Shown here: piece by piece, positions 17,383-25,189 of the stretch | Layout: each line of letters starts with the position of its first letter | Position numbering within the stretch: position 1 is the first letter of the stretch | Assembly: GCA_019745195.1 (NCBI GenBank) | Contig: JAIETL010000081.1 | Location: 1-64,000, forward strand | Reading direction: 5' to 3' | Source: Beijerinckiaceae bacterium | GTDB lineage: Bacteria; Pseudomonadota; Alphaproteobacteria; Rhizobiales; Beijerinckiaceae | Length of the DNA: 64,000 nt | Notes under the pieces: model-generated | Seen by the model: only the letters and a program-made list of their open reading frames with translations | What the model was told of the DNA's origin: nothing | The model's database searches: none | Made by a program: the position numbers and the translations under genes

Positions 17383-18033
17383 ATGAAACGCATCGCCCTG
17401 ATCGCCGCCTCTTCGGTCGCAGCCATGGCCGCGACCTTCGCGGTCGCCCAGCAGCCGCAGCCGATCCCGCCCGCGGGCGGTGGCGACAGCACACGCCAGG
17501 AGCGCTCCGAGAGCCGCACCGAATCGCGCGAGCAGCGCCGCACCGAATGGCGCGAGCGCCGCGCCGAGCGCATGGAGGCGCGCCTCAACGAGCGTCTCGC
17601 CAAGCTGCGCACCGACATGAACCTGAAGCCCGATCAGGTGCCCCTGTTCGAGCGTGTCGAGGCCGTGATCAAGAAGAGCGCCGAGCAGCGCCGCGAGCGC
17701 TGGGCCTCGATGCGCGAGCAGCGCGAAACCTTCCGCCATGCCGATATCATGGAGCGGCTGGACGCCATGTCCGCCCGCAGCGGGGAACGCGCCCAGCGGA
17801 TGAAGGAACTCTCCGATACGGTGCGGCCGCTCTGGATCACGCTCAGCGACGAGCAGAAGACGGTCGCCCGTCGCGCGGTGCGCGAGGCGATGTCCGAGGG
17901 GCGCGGCCATATGCGCCAGATGCGCGAGCGCTGGGAGGAGCGTCGCGGCGGCCGTGACCGCGACGACGACGATCGCGGCGAGCGCCGCTGGCGCGATCGC
18001 GATCGCGGCGGCGACTGGGACCGTCGCGGCTGA
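17383..18033 (+). CDS. LTXXQ/Spy-like periplasmic protein
   Basis: The 216-residue protein starts at ATG 17383 with GGAG at 17371. It has a Sec signal (ALIAASSVAAMAATFAVAQQ, about 4-23), then an Arg/Glu-rich helix (MEARLNERLAKLRTDMNLKPDQVPLFERVE, 58-87) and DEQKTVARRAVREAM. These fit the LTxxQ/CpxP-Spy fold, periplasmic chaperones that sense misfolding or metals. The C-terminal tail (about 185-216) is an extreme Arg/Asp/Gly low-complexity sequence (GRDRDDDDRGERRWRDRDRG). It is monocistronic with a strong terminator. Confidence 0.8.
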   Translation: MKRIALIAASSVAAMAATFAVAQQPQPIPPAGGGDSTRQERSESRTESREQRRTEWRERRAERMEARLNERLAKLRTDMNLKPDQVPLFERVEAVIKKSAEQRRERWASMREQRETFRHADIMERLDAMSARSGERAQRMKELSDTVRPLWITLSDEQKTVARRAVREAMSEGRGHMRQMRERWEERRGGRDRDDDDRGERRWRDRDRGGDWDRRG

Positions 18034-18055
18034 CCAGCTTTTCAGGGCATGAGTG

Positions 18056-18083
18056 AAGGGCGGCTCCCGGAGCCGCCCTTTTC
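18056..18083 (+). terminator. Intrinsic terminator after the LTXXQ gene
   Basis: Perfect stem AAGGGCGGCTC / GAGCCGCCCTT with loop CCG, followed by TT and more Ts. It also faces the end of the PsiF-repeat gene, so both directions may use it. Confidence 0.85.
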
Positions 18084-18103
18084 GTTGCGGCGGGGACCGC
18101 CTG

Positions 18104-18352
18104 TCAGGTGCCGACCGAGTCCGTGACGCATTTCTTGGTGAAGCTCGTCTTGGCCGCGCCATTGAGCTTCCTGTCGGCGGCCTGCTTGTCGCAGGCGGCG
18201 GTGGCGTCCTTCTCGCATTTGCCGAGGAAACTGGTCTTGGCCGCGCCGGCCAGTTTCTTGTCGGTGGCCTGCACCGCGCAGCTTGCTCCCTGCGCGAAGG
18301 CCTGGCCGGTCAGGCATCCAAGCGCGAGCGCTGCGATCAACATCGTCTTCAT
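18104..18352 (-). CDS. PsiF-repeat periplasmic protein
   Basis: From ATG 18352 the protein has 82 residues; AAAGGA lies 8 bases upstream. A Sec signal (MKTMLIAALALGCLTGQAFA) is followed by two PsiF repeats containing KKLAGAAKTSFLGKCEKDA and RKLNGAAKTSFTKKC. The repeats carry paired cysteines that could form disulfides. PsiF was named as a phosphate-starvation-inducible protein in E. coli; molecular function is not established. No Pho box is evident upstream by eye. Confidence 0.8.
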   Translation of the reverse strand: MKTMLIAALALGCLTGQAFAQGASCAVQATDKKLAGAAKTSFLGKCEKDATAACDKQAADRKLNGAAKTSFTKKCVTDSVGT

Positions 18353-18550
18353 GATCGTCGTCCTTTTCCCGATATGGGTGCGCGACGATAAGCCGAGTCG
18401 CAACGGCTTGTCAGCGCGCGGCGGAACGGCAGGCCGTTTGGCCTATATCGCGAGAAACAACCGGTAACCTTTCGTTTACACTAGCTGTTCAAGCTCAATT
18501 CAGAGTTTTGCGTTTACTGTTTGGCAGTAAGTTCACCGCGAGTGGTCGCC

Positions 18551-18703
18551 ATGAGCAACAAGACACTGACCTGGTCGATGCGGGGTTTCATCGCCTCCGT
18601 GTTCGTGCTGAGCCTGTTTGGCCCCTATGCGATCTCGATCCTGATCGGCTGCCTGGGGCTGGGCTGCTATTTCTTTCGCGACGAGGCCGGCTCGCATCTG
18701 TGA
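18551..18703 (+). CDS. Small hypothetical membrane protein (50 aa)
   Basis: This ATG-initiated frame encodes a short protein dominated by a hydrophobic segment, about residues 11-43, long enough for one or two membrane helices, with RDEAGSHL as the tail. No family is recognised. The region upstream (18404-18550) is AT-rich with repeated TTTAC motifs that may hold its promoter. The ribosome site is weak. Coding status is plausible, not certain. Confidence 0.4.
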   Translation: MSNKTLTWSMRGFIASVFVLSLFGPYAISILIGCLGLGCYFFRDEAGSHL

Positions 18704-18785
18704 GTCGAGAAGCGCAGTTGCACGGATTGATTGAATCGTAACGCATCGGCGGAATGATCCGACCCGCAGCCTGTGCGAGGATCCG

Positions 18786-19097
18786 ATGTCGCTTAATAGA
18801 TTTGCTACGAATATTGCGTGCTCCGGCTTCTTTTGGGCCATGTTGATCGACATTTTTGCGCGCCGTTATCCAAGCTGGCTCGACTCGTTAGGGTCCTACG
18901 GCGAAATTGATGTCGTGAATTCGCTCTTGTACGTCACAGTCTTGGCGCTGGCGGCGTTATCCAATTCATATCACTGCGAGATCAACCATCTGCGACGCGG
19001 CTGGGGCAGTCACTTGCTGGTGTCGGTCGCGGCTGTTGGTTTGCTGGTAAGCATCGCGATTATAGCTATCGTCGCTTGGTCGAGCGCCCGCGCTTAG
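18786..19097 (+). CDS. Hypothetical membrane protein, atypical composition
   Basis: The 103-residue frame encodes a protein with about three hydrophobic segments (residues ~10-25, ~44-62 and ~76-98) and a central NHLRRGWGSH turn. No family is recognised. The base composition is visibly more AT-rich than the surrounding genes, with codons such as TTA, AAT and ATA that are rare in neighbours, which may point to recent acquisition or weak selection. A terminator at 19133-19160 ends it. Confidence 0.5.
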   Translation: MSLNRFATNIACSGFFWAMLIDIFARRYPSWLDSLGSYGEIDVVNSLLYVTVLALAALSNSYHCEINHLRRGWGSHLLVSVAAVGLLVSIAIIAIVAWSSARA

Positions 19098-19132
19098 TTT
19101 TCACTCAATACTGACTGTGCTTATGCAACGAA

Positions 19133-19160
19133 AAAGGGCGGCTCCTGCGAGCCGCCCTTT
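19133..19160. terminator. Bidirectional terminator before rpsD
   Basis: Perfect stem AAAGGGCGGCTC / GAGCCGCCCTTT with a 4-base loop, an A-run before and CGTGTTT after. It ends rpsD leftward and the membrane-protein gene rightward. The stem sequence is nearly the same as that at 18056. Confidence 0.85.
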
Positions 19161-19205
19161 CGTGTTTCCAGCCAACGCCTTGCGGCGCGGCGCTAAGTGT
19201 CCGAA

Positions 19206-19823
19206 TCAGCGCGAGTAGAACTCGATGACCAGGTTCGGCTCCATCTGCACCGCATAGGGCACGTCCGTCAGTGTCGGCGTGCGGGTGAAGGTGGCGGTCG
19301 ACTTGGTGTGGTCGGCGTCGAGATAGTCCGGCACGTCGCGCTCGGCGAGAGCCGCCGATTCGATCACGAGGGCGAGCTGGCGCGAGCTCTCCTTGACCGC
19401 GATCACGTCGCCCGGCTTGACCTGGTAGGACGCGATGTTGACGCGCTTGCCGTTCACCGTGACATGGCCGTGGTTGACGAACTGGCGGGCTGCGAAGACC
19501 GTCGGCACGAACTTGGCGCGGTAGATCACGGCATCGAGGCGGCGCTCGAGCAGGCCGATCAGGTTCTCGCCCGAATCGCCCTTGAGGCGGATCGCCTCGG
19601 CGTAATAGCGGCGGAACTGCTTCTCCGAGATCGAGCCGTAATAGCCCTTGAGCTTCTGCTTGGCGCGCAGCTGCGTGCCGAAGTCGGAGGGCTTGCCCTT
19701 GCGGCGCTGGCCGTGCTGGCCGGGGCCGTATTCGCGGCGGTTGACCGGGGACTTGGGACGGCCCCAGATGTTCTGGCCGAGCCGGCGGTCGATCTTGTAC
19801 TTCGCCTCATGGCGCTTCGACAT
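19206..19823 (-). CDS. rpsD: 30S ribosomal protein S4
   Basis: S4 is a primary 16S rRNA-binding protein and, in some bacteria, a translational repressor. The 205-residue length is standard. Motifs: the N-terminal [19 protein letters not shown], the S4 RNA-binding core [34 protein letters not shown] (about 100-135) and C-terminal [10 protein letters not shown]. The start ATG 19823 has AGAGGA upstream. Unlike in many bacteria it is not in the spc/alpha operon but alone, as is usual in alphaproteobacteria. Confidence 0.97.
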   Translation of the reverse strand: MSKRHEAKYKIDRRLGQNIWGRPKSPVNRREYGPGQHGQRRKGKPSDFGTQLRAKQKLKGYYGSISEKQFRRYYAEAIRLKGDSGENLIGLLERRLDAVIYRAKFVPTVFAARQFVNHGHVTVNGKRVNIASYQVKPGDVIAVKESSRQLALVIESAALAERDVPDYLDADHTKSTATFTRTPTLTDVPYAVQMEPNLVIEFYSR

Positions 19824-19913
19824 ATCGCGTGTCCTCTTGAGTTCGCGAGTGAGGACCGCGCCCTCCTGCTCCCCATGCCGGCTCGCCTGCGGCGGTCCGT
19901 CATGTTTTTTCGA

Positions 19914-19958
19914 GCATCGAATTGTCCGAAAAGTGCATTCCACTTTTCGGTTCGATGC
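19914..19958 (-). repeat. Short hairpin repeat upstream of rpsD (CACTTTTCGG family)
   Basis: Arms GCATCGAA and TTCGATGC flank an inner stem CCGAAAAGTG / CACTTTTCGG. On the rpsD strand the final arm reads GATGCTC toward the gene. Related copies lie at 29804-29849 and 63041-63085. Confidence 0.8.
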
Positions 19959-20095
19959 ACCGGGGCGACAGATCCGGCTCAGGCTGAGCGGATCACGGGT
20001 GCGGAAAAAGCCACGCGGGCCGTTTCGGGCCCGCGCGACGCCGGTCTAGAACCATGCTGGGGCCGGTTTGTCAAACCGGAACGGCTGGGTTTGCG

Positions 20096-20971
20096 TCAAT
20101 TCACCAGCGGCATCGGCTCGATCGCGACATCGGCGAGGCCGTAACCGGCCAGCGCGATGCGCAAGGGCCCGGTCAGGCCGCTTCCGTCAGTGAAGAGCGC
20201 GAGCGCGTCGCCTGCGCTGACCGGAGGCGTCGTCGCCACCGGGCCGAGCAGGCCCGCGACGCGCCGCGCGATCGCCGGAGCAGGGTCGATCCAGCCGACA
20301 GGCCAGGGCGCGAGCCGCTTCATGCGCTCCAGCAGCAGCGGATAATGCGTGCAGGAGAGCGTGATCACATCGGTGTGCGCGCCGCCTGCCTCGACGAAGC
20401 AGGGCGCGATCTCGGCCAGGATCGCCGCGTCCGCGACCGGCTCGCCCTTCAGCGCAGCCTCCGCGAGGCCGGCAAGCGCGGTCGAGCCGACGAGCGAAAC
20501 AGTACAGCCGCCGGCATAGGTGTCGATCAGCCCGCGCGTGTAGTCGCGCGCGACCGTGCCCGGCGTCGCCAGCACGGTGATCTGCCCCGTCTTCGTCAGT
20601 CCGGCGGCCGGCTTGATCGCCGGCACGGTGCCGACGAAAGGGATGGAGAACCGCGCCCGCAGCGCCGGCAGAACCAGCGTCGAGGCGGTGTTGCAGGCGA
20701 TGACGACGAGGTCGGGGTGGCTGCGCGCCACCAGCCGCTCCATCACGGCGAGCACGCGCGCGACGAGTTCTCCCTCGCCAAGCCGGCCATAGGGAAAGCC
20801 GGCGTCGTCGGCCGCGTAGACGATCCTCGCGCCCGGGCAGGCCCGCACCGTCGAATCGAGCACGGTCAGGCCGCCGAGACCGGAATCGAAAACGAGGATG
20901 GTCGGCTGGCGCTGCGGCATCGCCAGCGCGGCATAGGCCGTTCCGGCCAGAAGATCGACCTGCATGGACAT
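20096..20971 (-). CDS. murI: Glutamate racemase
   Basis: MurI makes D-glutamate for peptidoglycan. The 291-residue protein shows VFDSGLGGLTV (about 27-37), the first catalytic Cys in IACNTAST (about 92-99) and the second in LSCTHYPLL (about 205-213). These two Cys are the acid/base pair of the cofactor-independent reaction. An N-terminal extension of about 17 residues precedes the usual start, so a start at the internal Met before PQRQPTIL is also possible. It is transcribed leftward, next to a divergent MarR-type gene. Confidence 0.93.
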   Translation of the reverse strand: MSMQVDLLAGTAYAALAMPQRQPTILVFDSGLGGLTVLDSTVRACPGARIVYAADDAGFPYGRLGEGELVARVLAVMERLVARSHPDLVVIACNTASTLVLPALRARFSIPFVGTVPAIKPAAGLTKTGQITVLATPGTVARDYTRGLIDTYAGGCTVSLVGSTALAGLAEAALKGEPVADAAILAEIAPCFVEAGGAHTDVITLSCTHYPLLLERMKRLAPWPVGWIDPAPAIARRVAGLLGPVATTPPVSAGDALALFTDGSGLTGPLRIALAGYGLADVAIEPMPLVN

Positions 20972-21053
20972 ATCCGGGCAGAGAGGGGCGATCCGGATTG
21001 CGCCAGAGCGAGGTTAAGGGACGGTCAAGAACAGCTTGGAAGCGTCCCGCAAA

Positions 21054-21076
21054 TTTAGTTGACAACGTCAACTAAA
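21054..21076. promoter_or_regulatory. Perfect inverted repeat, probable MarR-type operator
   Basis: TTTAGTTGAC and GTCAACTAAA form exact 10-bp arms around AAC. The site lies 30 bases before the ATG of the MarR-GNAT gene. The size and symmetry suit a winged-helix dimer and TTGACA inside the site could be the -35. Autoregulation is inferred. Confidence 0.7.
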
Positions 21077-21105
21077 TCGAGAGAGCTTCGCTTTGGAGAT
21101 TTGCC

Positions 21106-22050
21106 ATGGCACAGCCCGAGACACGGTCGCAGCCCGACGCGCCGGCCGTCGCGGCGATCCGCCGCTTCAACCGTTTTCATACACGCTGGGTCGGCGCGCT
21201 CGGCGGCAGCCTGCATGGCTCCGGCTTCGCGCTGACCGAGGCGCGGGTGCTGTACGAACTGGCGCAGCGCGATGGCCTGATGGCGAGCGAACTCGCCCGC
21301 GATCTCGGGCTCGACCCCGCCTATCTTTCGCGCATCCTGAAGCGCTTCGCCGCCCAGGGCTGGCTCGGGCGCGAACGCTCGTCGCAGGACGGCCGGGCGC
21401 AGCGCCTGTCTTTGACGCCGCTGGGGCGCGCGGCTTTCGCTCCGCTCGACCGGGCCTCGCGGGATCAGGCGCAGGCGATCCTGCGGCGGCTTGCGCCGGA
21501 GGAACGTGACAGGCTGGTCGATGCGCTCGGGCAGGCGCAGTCGTTGCTGTCGGGCGAGACGACGGCCGGCGAGGCGCCGCTGATCCGCGAGCACAGGCCC
21601 GGCGACATAGGCTGGGTCGTCTCCACACATGGCCGGCTCTATGCGCAGGATTATGGCTGGGACATCTCATTCGAGGCGCTCGTCGCCGAGATCGCGGCGA
21701 AATTCCTCCGCGAGTTCCGGCCCGGGCTGGAGCGCTGCTTCATCGCGGAGTGGCGCGGTGAGCCGGTCGGCAGCGCCTTCGTCGTCCGCGAGAGCGACAG
21801 CGCCGCCAAGCTCAGGCTGGTCATCGTCGCGCCCGAGGCGAGGGGGCTCGGCCTCGGCAAGCGGCTGGTCGCTGAGGCTGTCGGCTTTGCGCGGGAGGCT
21901 GGCTATGCCCGCATGGTGCTCTGGACCAACGACATCCTGCATGCGGCGCGCGCCATCTATGTCGCCCAGGGCTTCAAGCTGGTGGCGGAGGAGCGCCACC
22001 ATTCGTTCGGGCAGGATCTGGTCGGGCAGAACTGGGAACTGGAGATTTAA
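21106..22050 (+). CDS. MarR-type regulator fused to a GNAT acetyltransferase
   Basis: The 314-residue protein combines an N-terminal MarR winged helix (about 15-150: LTEARVLYELAQRDGLMASELARDLGLDPAYLSRILKRF, with GWLGRERSSQDGRAQRLSLT as wing) and a C-terminal GNAT domain (about 160-314). The acetyl-CoA loop is EARGLGLGKRLV. Such fusions are a known architecture; target genes and acetyl acceptor are unknown. The start has GGAGA eleven bases before ATG. The upstream palindrome suggests self-control. It is monocistronic and ends near a terminator. Confidence 0.88.
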   Translation: MAQPETRSQPDAPAVAAIRRFNRFHTRWVGALGGSLHGSGFALTEARVLYELAQRDGLMASELARDLGLDPAYLSRILKRFAAQGWLGRERSSQDGRAQRLSLTPLGRAAFAPLDRASRDQAQAILRRLAPEERDRLVDALGQAQSLLSGETTAGEAPLIREHRPGDIGWVVSTHGRLYAQDYGWDISFEALVAEIAAKFLREFRPGLERCFIAEWRGEPVGSAFVVRESDSAAKLRLVIVAPEARGLGLGKRLVAEAVGFAREAGYARMVLWTNDILHAARAIYVAQGFKLVAEERHHSFGQDLVGQNWELEI

Positions 22051-22060
22051 CCGCAAAAAA

Positions 22061-22084
22061 GCCCGCCGCATTGCTGCGGCGGGC
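22061..22084 (-). terminator. Intrinsic terminator of the DUF1236 gene
   Basis: Perfect 10-bp stem GCCCGCCGCA / TGCGGCGGGC with loop TTGC. On the minus strand it is followed by a run of six T residues. The plus-strand side is less U-rich, but it may also stop the MarR-GNAT transcript. Confidence 0.85.
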
Positions 22085-22113
22085 CTATTCCGACCGAGGT
22101 CGGAAACATCAGA

Positions 22114-22530
22114 TCAGTTGATGACCTGGACGATGCGGCGGGTGCGCGGCTCGACCAGAACCGTGCGACCGTTCACGACGGTGTAGCGATACTCGGTGTT
22201 GCCGTATTCGCGGGGGATTTCGCGATAGACGACGCCTTCCTGCGGCAGCACGGTGCCGACAGCGACCGGTTCGGCATAGGTGTAGGACTGAACGCGCTGC
22301 TCCGTGACATAGGTCTGGAAGCGCGGGGTCTGGTCGCCGATGATGCCGCCGACGACTGCGCCGCCGACACCGCCGACCACCGCGCCGACCGGGCCGCCGA
22401 CGATGGCGCCGCCGACAGCACCGGCGGTCGCGCCGCCGACAGCGCCGCCCTGGGCGCCCTGCGGGTTCTGGGCATAGGCCGCAGCCGGAACGGTGGCCAG
22501 CAGCGCGGCGATAGCGATTGTCTTGATCAT
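22114..22530 (-). CDS. DUF1236-type periplasmic/envelope protein
   Basis: From ATG 22530 this 138-residue protein has a Sec signal (IAIAALLATVPAAAYA). A Gly/Val/Ala-rich glycine-zipper segment (about 28-66, repeated GGAVVGG-like units) is followed by a DUF1236-like C-terminal half containing the paired motif VLPQEGVVYREIP and RYTVVNGRTVLVEPRTRRIV. Glycine zippers insert in membranes. Function is unknown. GGGAGAG precedes the ATG. It is monocistronic. Confidence 0.82.
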   Translation of the reverse strand: MIKTIAIAALLATVPAAAYAQNPQGAQGGAVGGATAGAVGGAIVGGPVGAVVGGVGGAVVGGIIGDQTPRFQTYVTEQRVQSYTYAEPVAVGTVLPQEGVVYREIPREYGNTEYRYTVVNGRTVLVEPRTRRIVQVIN

Positions 22531-22637
22531 GTTCACTCTCCCGTGAGGTGTTCGATGGGCTGACAACGCCGGGAGTTTGAAAACGGTTCCACAAAAACAC
22601 GTCCGATCCAAGGACCTGCGCCCGCAATCGGTCGCGG

Positions 22638-23957
22638 TCAGACCTTCAGACGGGCAACCGCCGCCGCTGCGGCACGGCCAGCCAGCGTCGCGCCGCCGAC
22701 CGTCATCGCGCCGCCGCCGGCCGTCGCCTCGCCGGCGAGCCAGATGCGCTCGCCGATCGGTGAAGCGAGCGCATCGCGCGCCTTTTCCTGACCCGGCAGG
22801 CAGACGGAATAGGAGCCGAGCGCGAACGGGTCGGTCCACCAGGCCGGGAAGGAGACACCCGTGACGGCCTTGCGGAAATCCTCGCCGATCATCCGCGCCA
22901 GCAGATCGACGATATGGGCGCGCGCTTCTTGCGTTCCTGCCTTCGACAGGTCGCGGGCATAGTCGCCGCCGCAGTACCCGATGACGATGTCCTTGCCGTC
23001 CGGAAACAGGTCGAAATTCATCAGCTTCCTGGGCGATCCGGCCTCCATATAGGTGGTGCCCGGCGTGATGCCGAAGCGGTCTCCCTCGACCTTGAGCGCG
23101 ATCTTGGTCAGCGCGCCCATGCCGATGCCGCCGAGCGCATCGCGATGCCGCGCCGGCAGCTCCGGCGTGAAGCGGATGCCGCCGGCCTTGAGCACGCCGA
23201 CGGGCACGGTGACGATGACGGCGCTGGCGCGCAGCGTGCCCGAGCGGCTGGTGACCGCGACGCCCGGCCCGTCCCAGCGGATCGCGCCGACAGGCTCGTT
23301 CAGCCGGATGTCGAGCCCCTGCGCATGGCGCGCGACGAGAGCGCCATAGCCCGAGGGAACGATGAAATCGTCGCCGGCCCAGAGCCGCTGGTAGTCGCGC
23401 GCCGAGATGCGGTCCGATTCCTCGCCGATCGAGAGCAGCAGGCCAGAGGCCGCGATCGGGGCCATGTCGGGCCCGAGATCGCCGAGAAGTTCGGCGATCG
23501 ACAGGTCGCGCTTGCCGATGTCGACCGTCTCGAGCCGTCTGTCGATCTGCCCGAACGCGCCGCGCCGCTTCATCCGGTCGGTCTCCGGCATCGGCCGGCC
23601 ATCGGCGAAGACCTGAAAGCCGCCGCCGCCCCAGCGCTCCTCCGGCGTCGGGATGCCAAGATCCCTGGCGATCTCGACCCAGGGGTTGCGTTCGGCCCAG
23701 TGGATGAACATCGCGCCGGCATCATAGGAGGCGCCAAGCGAGGCATCGGTGAAGGCCCGCCCGCCGGTACGGTCGCGCGCTTCGAGAATGATCGCCTTGC
23801 GGCCGGCGGCCTTGAGGGCATGGGCCGCGGCGATGCCGGCCGCGCCTGCGCCGACGATCACGACGTCGGTGTCAGTGGCGCTGGCCGGTCTTCCGGCCGT
23901 GAAGAAGCCCGCCGTCATGGCACCCGATACCATCAGTAACGTCCGGCGATCGAGCAT
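22638..23957 (-). CDS. Flavin monoamine oxidase-type oxidoreductase, Tat-exported
   Basis: The 439-residue protein starts at ATG 23957 with a twin-arginine-type signal (DRRTLLMVSGAMTAG). The FAD-binding VVIVGAGAAGIAAAHALK (about 32-49) and EARDRTGGRAFT follow; the C-terminal flavin loop is RIWLAGEATAGGGAMTVGGA. The fold is that of amine oxidases (spermine/monoamine type); the substrate is unknown. The signal suggests a periplasmic flavoprotein, folded before export. It is followed at its 3' side by the DUF1236 gene with about 100 bases between. Confidence 0.87.
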   Translation of the reverse strand: MLDRRTLLMVSGAMTAGFFTAGRPASATDTDVVIVGAGAAGIAAAHALKAAGRKAIILEARDRTGGRAFTDASLGASYDAGAMFIHWAERNPWVEIARDLGIPTPEERWGGGGFQVFADGRPMPETDRMKRRGAFGQIDRRLETVDIGKRDLSIAELLGDLGPDMAPIAASGLLLSIGEESDRISARDYQRLWAGDDFIVPSGYGALVARHAQGLDIRLNEPVGAIRWDGPGVAVTSRSGTLRASAVIVTVPVGVLKAGGIRFTPELPARHRDALGGIGMGALTKIALKVEGDRFGITPGTTYMEAGSPRKLMNFDLFPDGKDIVIGYCGGDYARDLSKAGTQEARAHIVDLLARMIGEDFRKAVTGVSFPAWWTDPFALGSYSVCLPGQEKARDALASPIGERIWLAGEATAGGGAMTVGGATLAGRAAAAAVARLKV

Positions 23958-24068
23958 CGGGGATATCCGTGTGGGCAGCATGACGAAAGTGGCGCTGCGA
24001 TACGCCCCTTCAAGCCATGTGCCATGGCGGAATTTCGACGACCGCGATCACGAGATCGGGAACTGCGC

Positions 24069-24866
24069 TCAGGGCGCATCGGGCTTGCGGCGACGCGGCC
24101 CCTCGCGGAGCGATTTGAAGACGCCGCGCAGGGTCCGCGCCTCCTGCTCGGTCAGGCTCAAACGATGCAGGATGTCGCGCAGATTGGCGGTCATGGAGGG
24201 CTTCTTTCCGGGCGGGAAGAAGCCACAGATGTCCAGCTCGGCCTCGACATAGTCGAACATCGACAGCACGGTCTCGCGCGTCGCGGGCGGCGAGAGCACG
24301 CTTTCGCGGAAGGGCGGCTCGCCGCCCGTGGCCTTGAACCATTCATAGCCGGTCAGCAGCACGGCCTGGGCGAGGTTCAGCGAGGCGAAGGCCGGATTGA
24401 CCGGAAAGGTCAGGATCGCATCGGCAAACGAGATCTCCTCGTTCGTCAGGCCGATGCGCTCGCGCCCGAACAGGATGCCGACGCGTTCGCCGCCACCGAT
24501 CCGGTCCGCCAAGGGCGGCATCGCCTCGGCGGGGGTGACGACCCGCTTCATCTGGCCGCGCTCGCGTGCGGTGGTGGCCAGCACATGGTTCAGGTCCGCG
24601 ATCGCCTCGGCCGCGCTCGCAAAGAGCCGGGCGTTTTCGAGAATGTAGGTCGCGCCGGACGCCGCCGAGGTCGCGCCCTTCTTCAGGCCGCCGCCTGACG
24701 GCCAGCCGTCGCGCGGGGCGACGAGACGCATCTCCGAGAGCCCGAAATTCGCCATGGCGCGAGCGCACATGCCGATGTTCTCGGCCATTTGCGGCTCGAC
24801 CAGGATGATCACCGGCGCGGCGGCCTGAACGGGAGGGCGGGTGCGGTCGGTGCCGGAGCCGGGCAT
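24069..24866 (-). CDS. trmJ: TrmJ-type tRNA/rRNA 2'-O-methyltransferase
   Basis: This is a SPOUT methyltransferase. From ATG 24866 it has 265 residues. Motifs: VEPQMAENIGMCARAMANFG (about 24-43), the SAM-knot motif GILFGRERIGLTNEE (about 133-147) and FASLNLAQAVLL (motif 3). TrmJ enzymes methylate position 32 of tRNAs. The basic tail EGPRRRKPDAP is unusual but not diagnostic. The longer ORF extension at the N-terminus lacks a start signal and is rejected. Confidence 0.87.
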   Translation of the reverse strand: MPGSGTDRTRPPVQAAAPVIILVEPQMAENIGMCARAMANFGLSEMRLVAPRDGWPSGGGLKKGATSAASGATYILENARLFASAAEAIADLNHVLATTARERGQMKRVVTPAEAMPPLADRIGGGERVGILFGRERIGLTNEEISFADAILTFPVNPAFASLNLAQAVLLTGYEWFKATGGEPPFRESVLSPPATRETVLSMFDYVEAELDICGFFPPGKKPSMTANLRDILHRLSLTEQEARTLRGVFKSLREGPRRRKPDAP

Positions 24867-24988
24867 GTGACGAAGCCGTGGGTGAGGGTGGACGCGCCCC
24901 GTTCGACAGGGCAGAGCTTGTCCTGTCGGGCGACAGCGGTTCGCGGTCAAGCGTGCGTCGTCGAGATTTTCGGAGGATGGCGGCGACG

Positions 24989-25189
24989 ATGGCAGGCGAC
25001 CGCGGCTACCTGATCCTGCTGTTGCTGCTCTGCATCCCGCTCGGGCTGTTCCTCGCGCAGATCTGGGCGCGCTCGCGCTCGCCCGGCGTCGCGCGGCTGG
25101 ATCAGGCGGCGTCGAAGCCGGAACTCGTGCCGGATTCGACGATGCAGCCGGAATTGCAGCCGAGCCCGGAGCCGGTGAAGCCGGATTAG
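24989..25189 (+). CDS. Small single-pass membrane protein (66 aa)
   Basis: The start ATG 24989 is preferred because GGAGG (24972-24976) then has a usable spacing; an ATG at 24977 abuts the Shine-Dalgarno. One membrane helix (about 7-25, LILLLLLCIPLGLFLAQIW) is followed by a Pro/Glu/Ser-rich cytoplasmic or periplasmic tail (about 26-66, repeated PEL/PEP units). No family is recognised. It is divergent from trmJ and overlaps the stop of the M19 gene by 4 bases tail-to-tail. Confidence 0.55.
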   Translation: MAGDRGYLILLLLLCIPLGLFLAQIWARSRSPGVARLDQAASKPELVPDSTMQPELQPSPEPVKPD

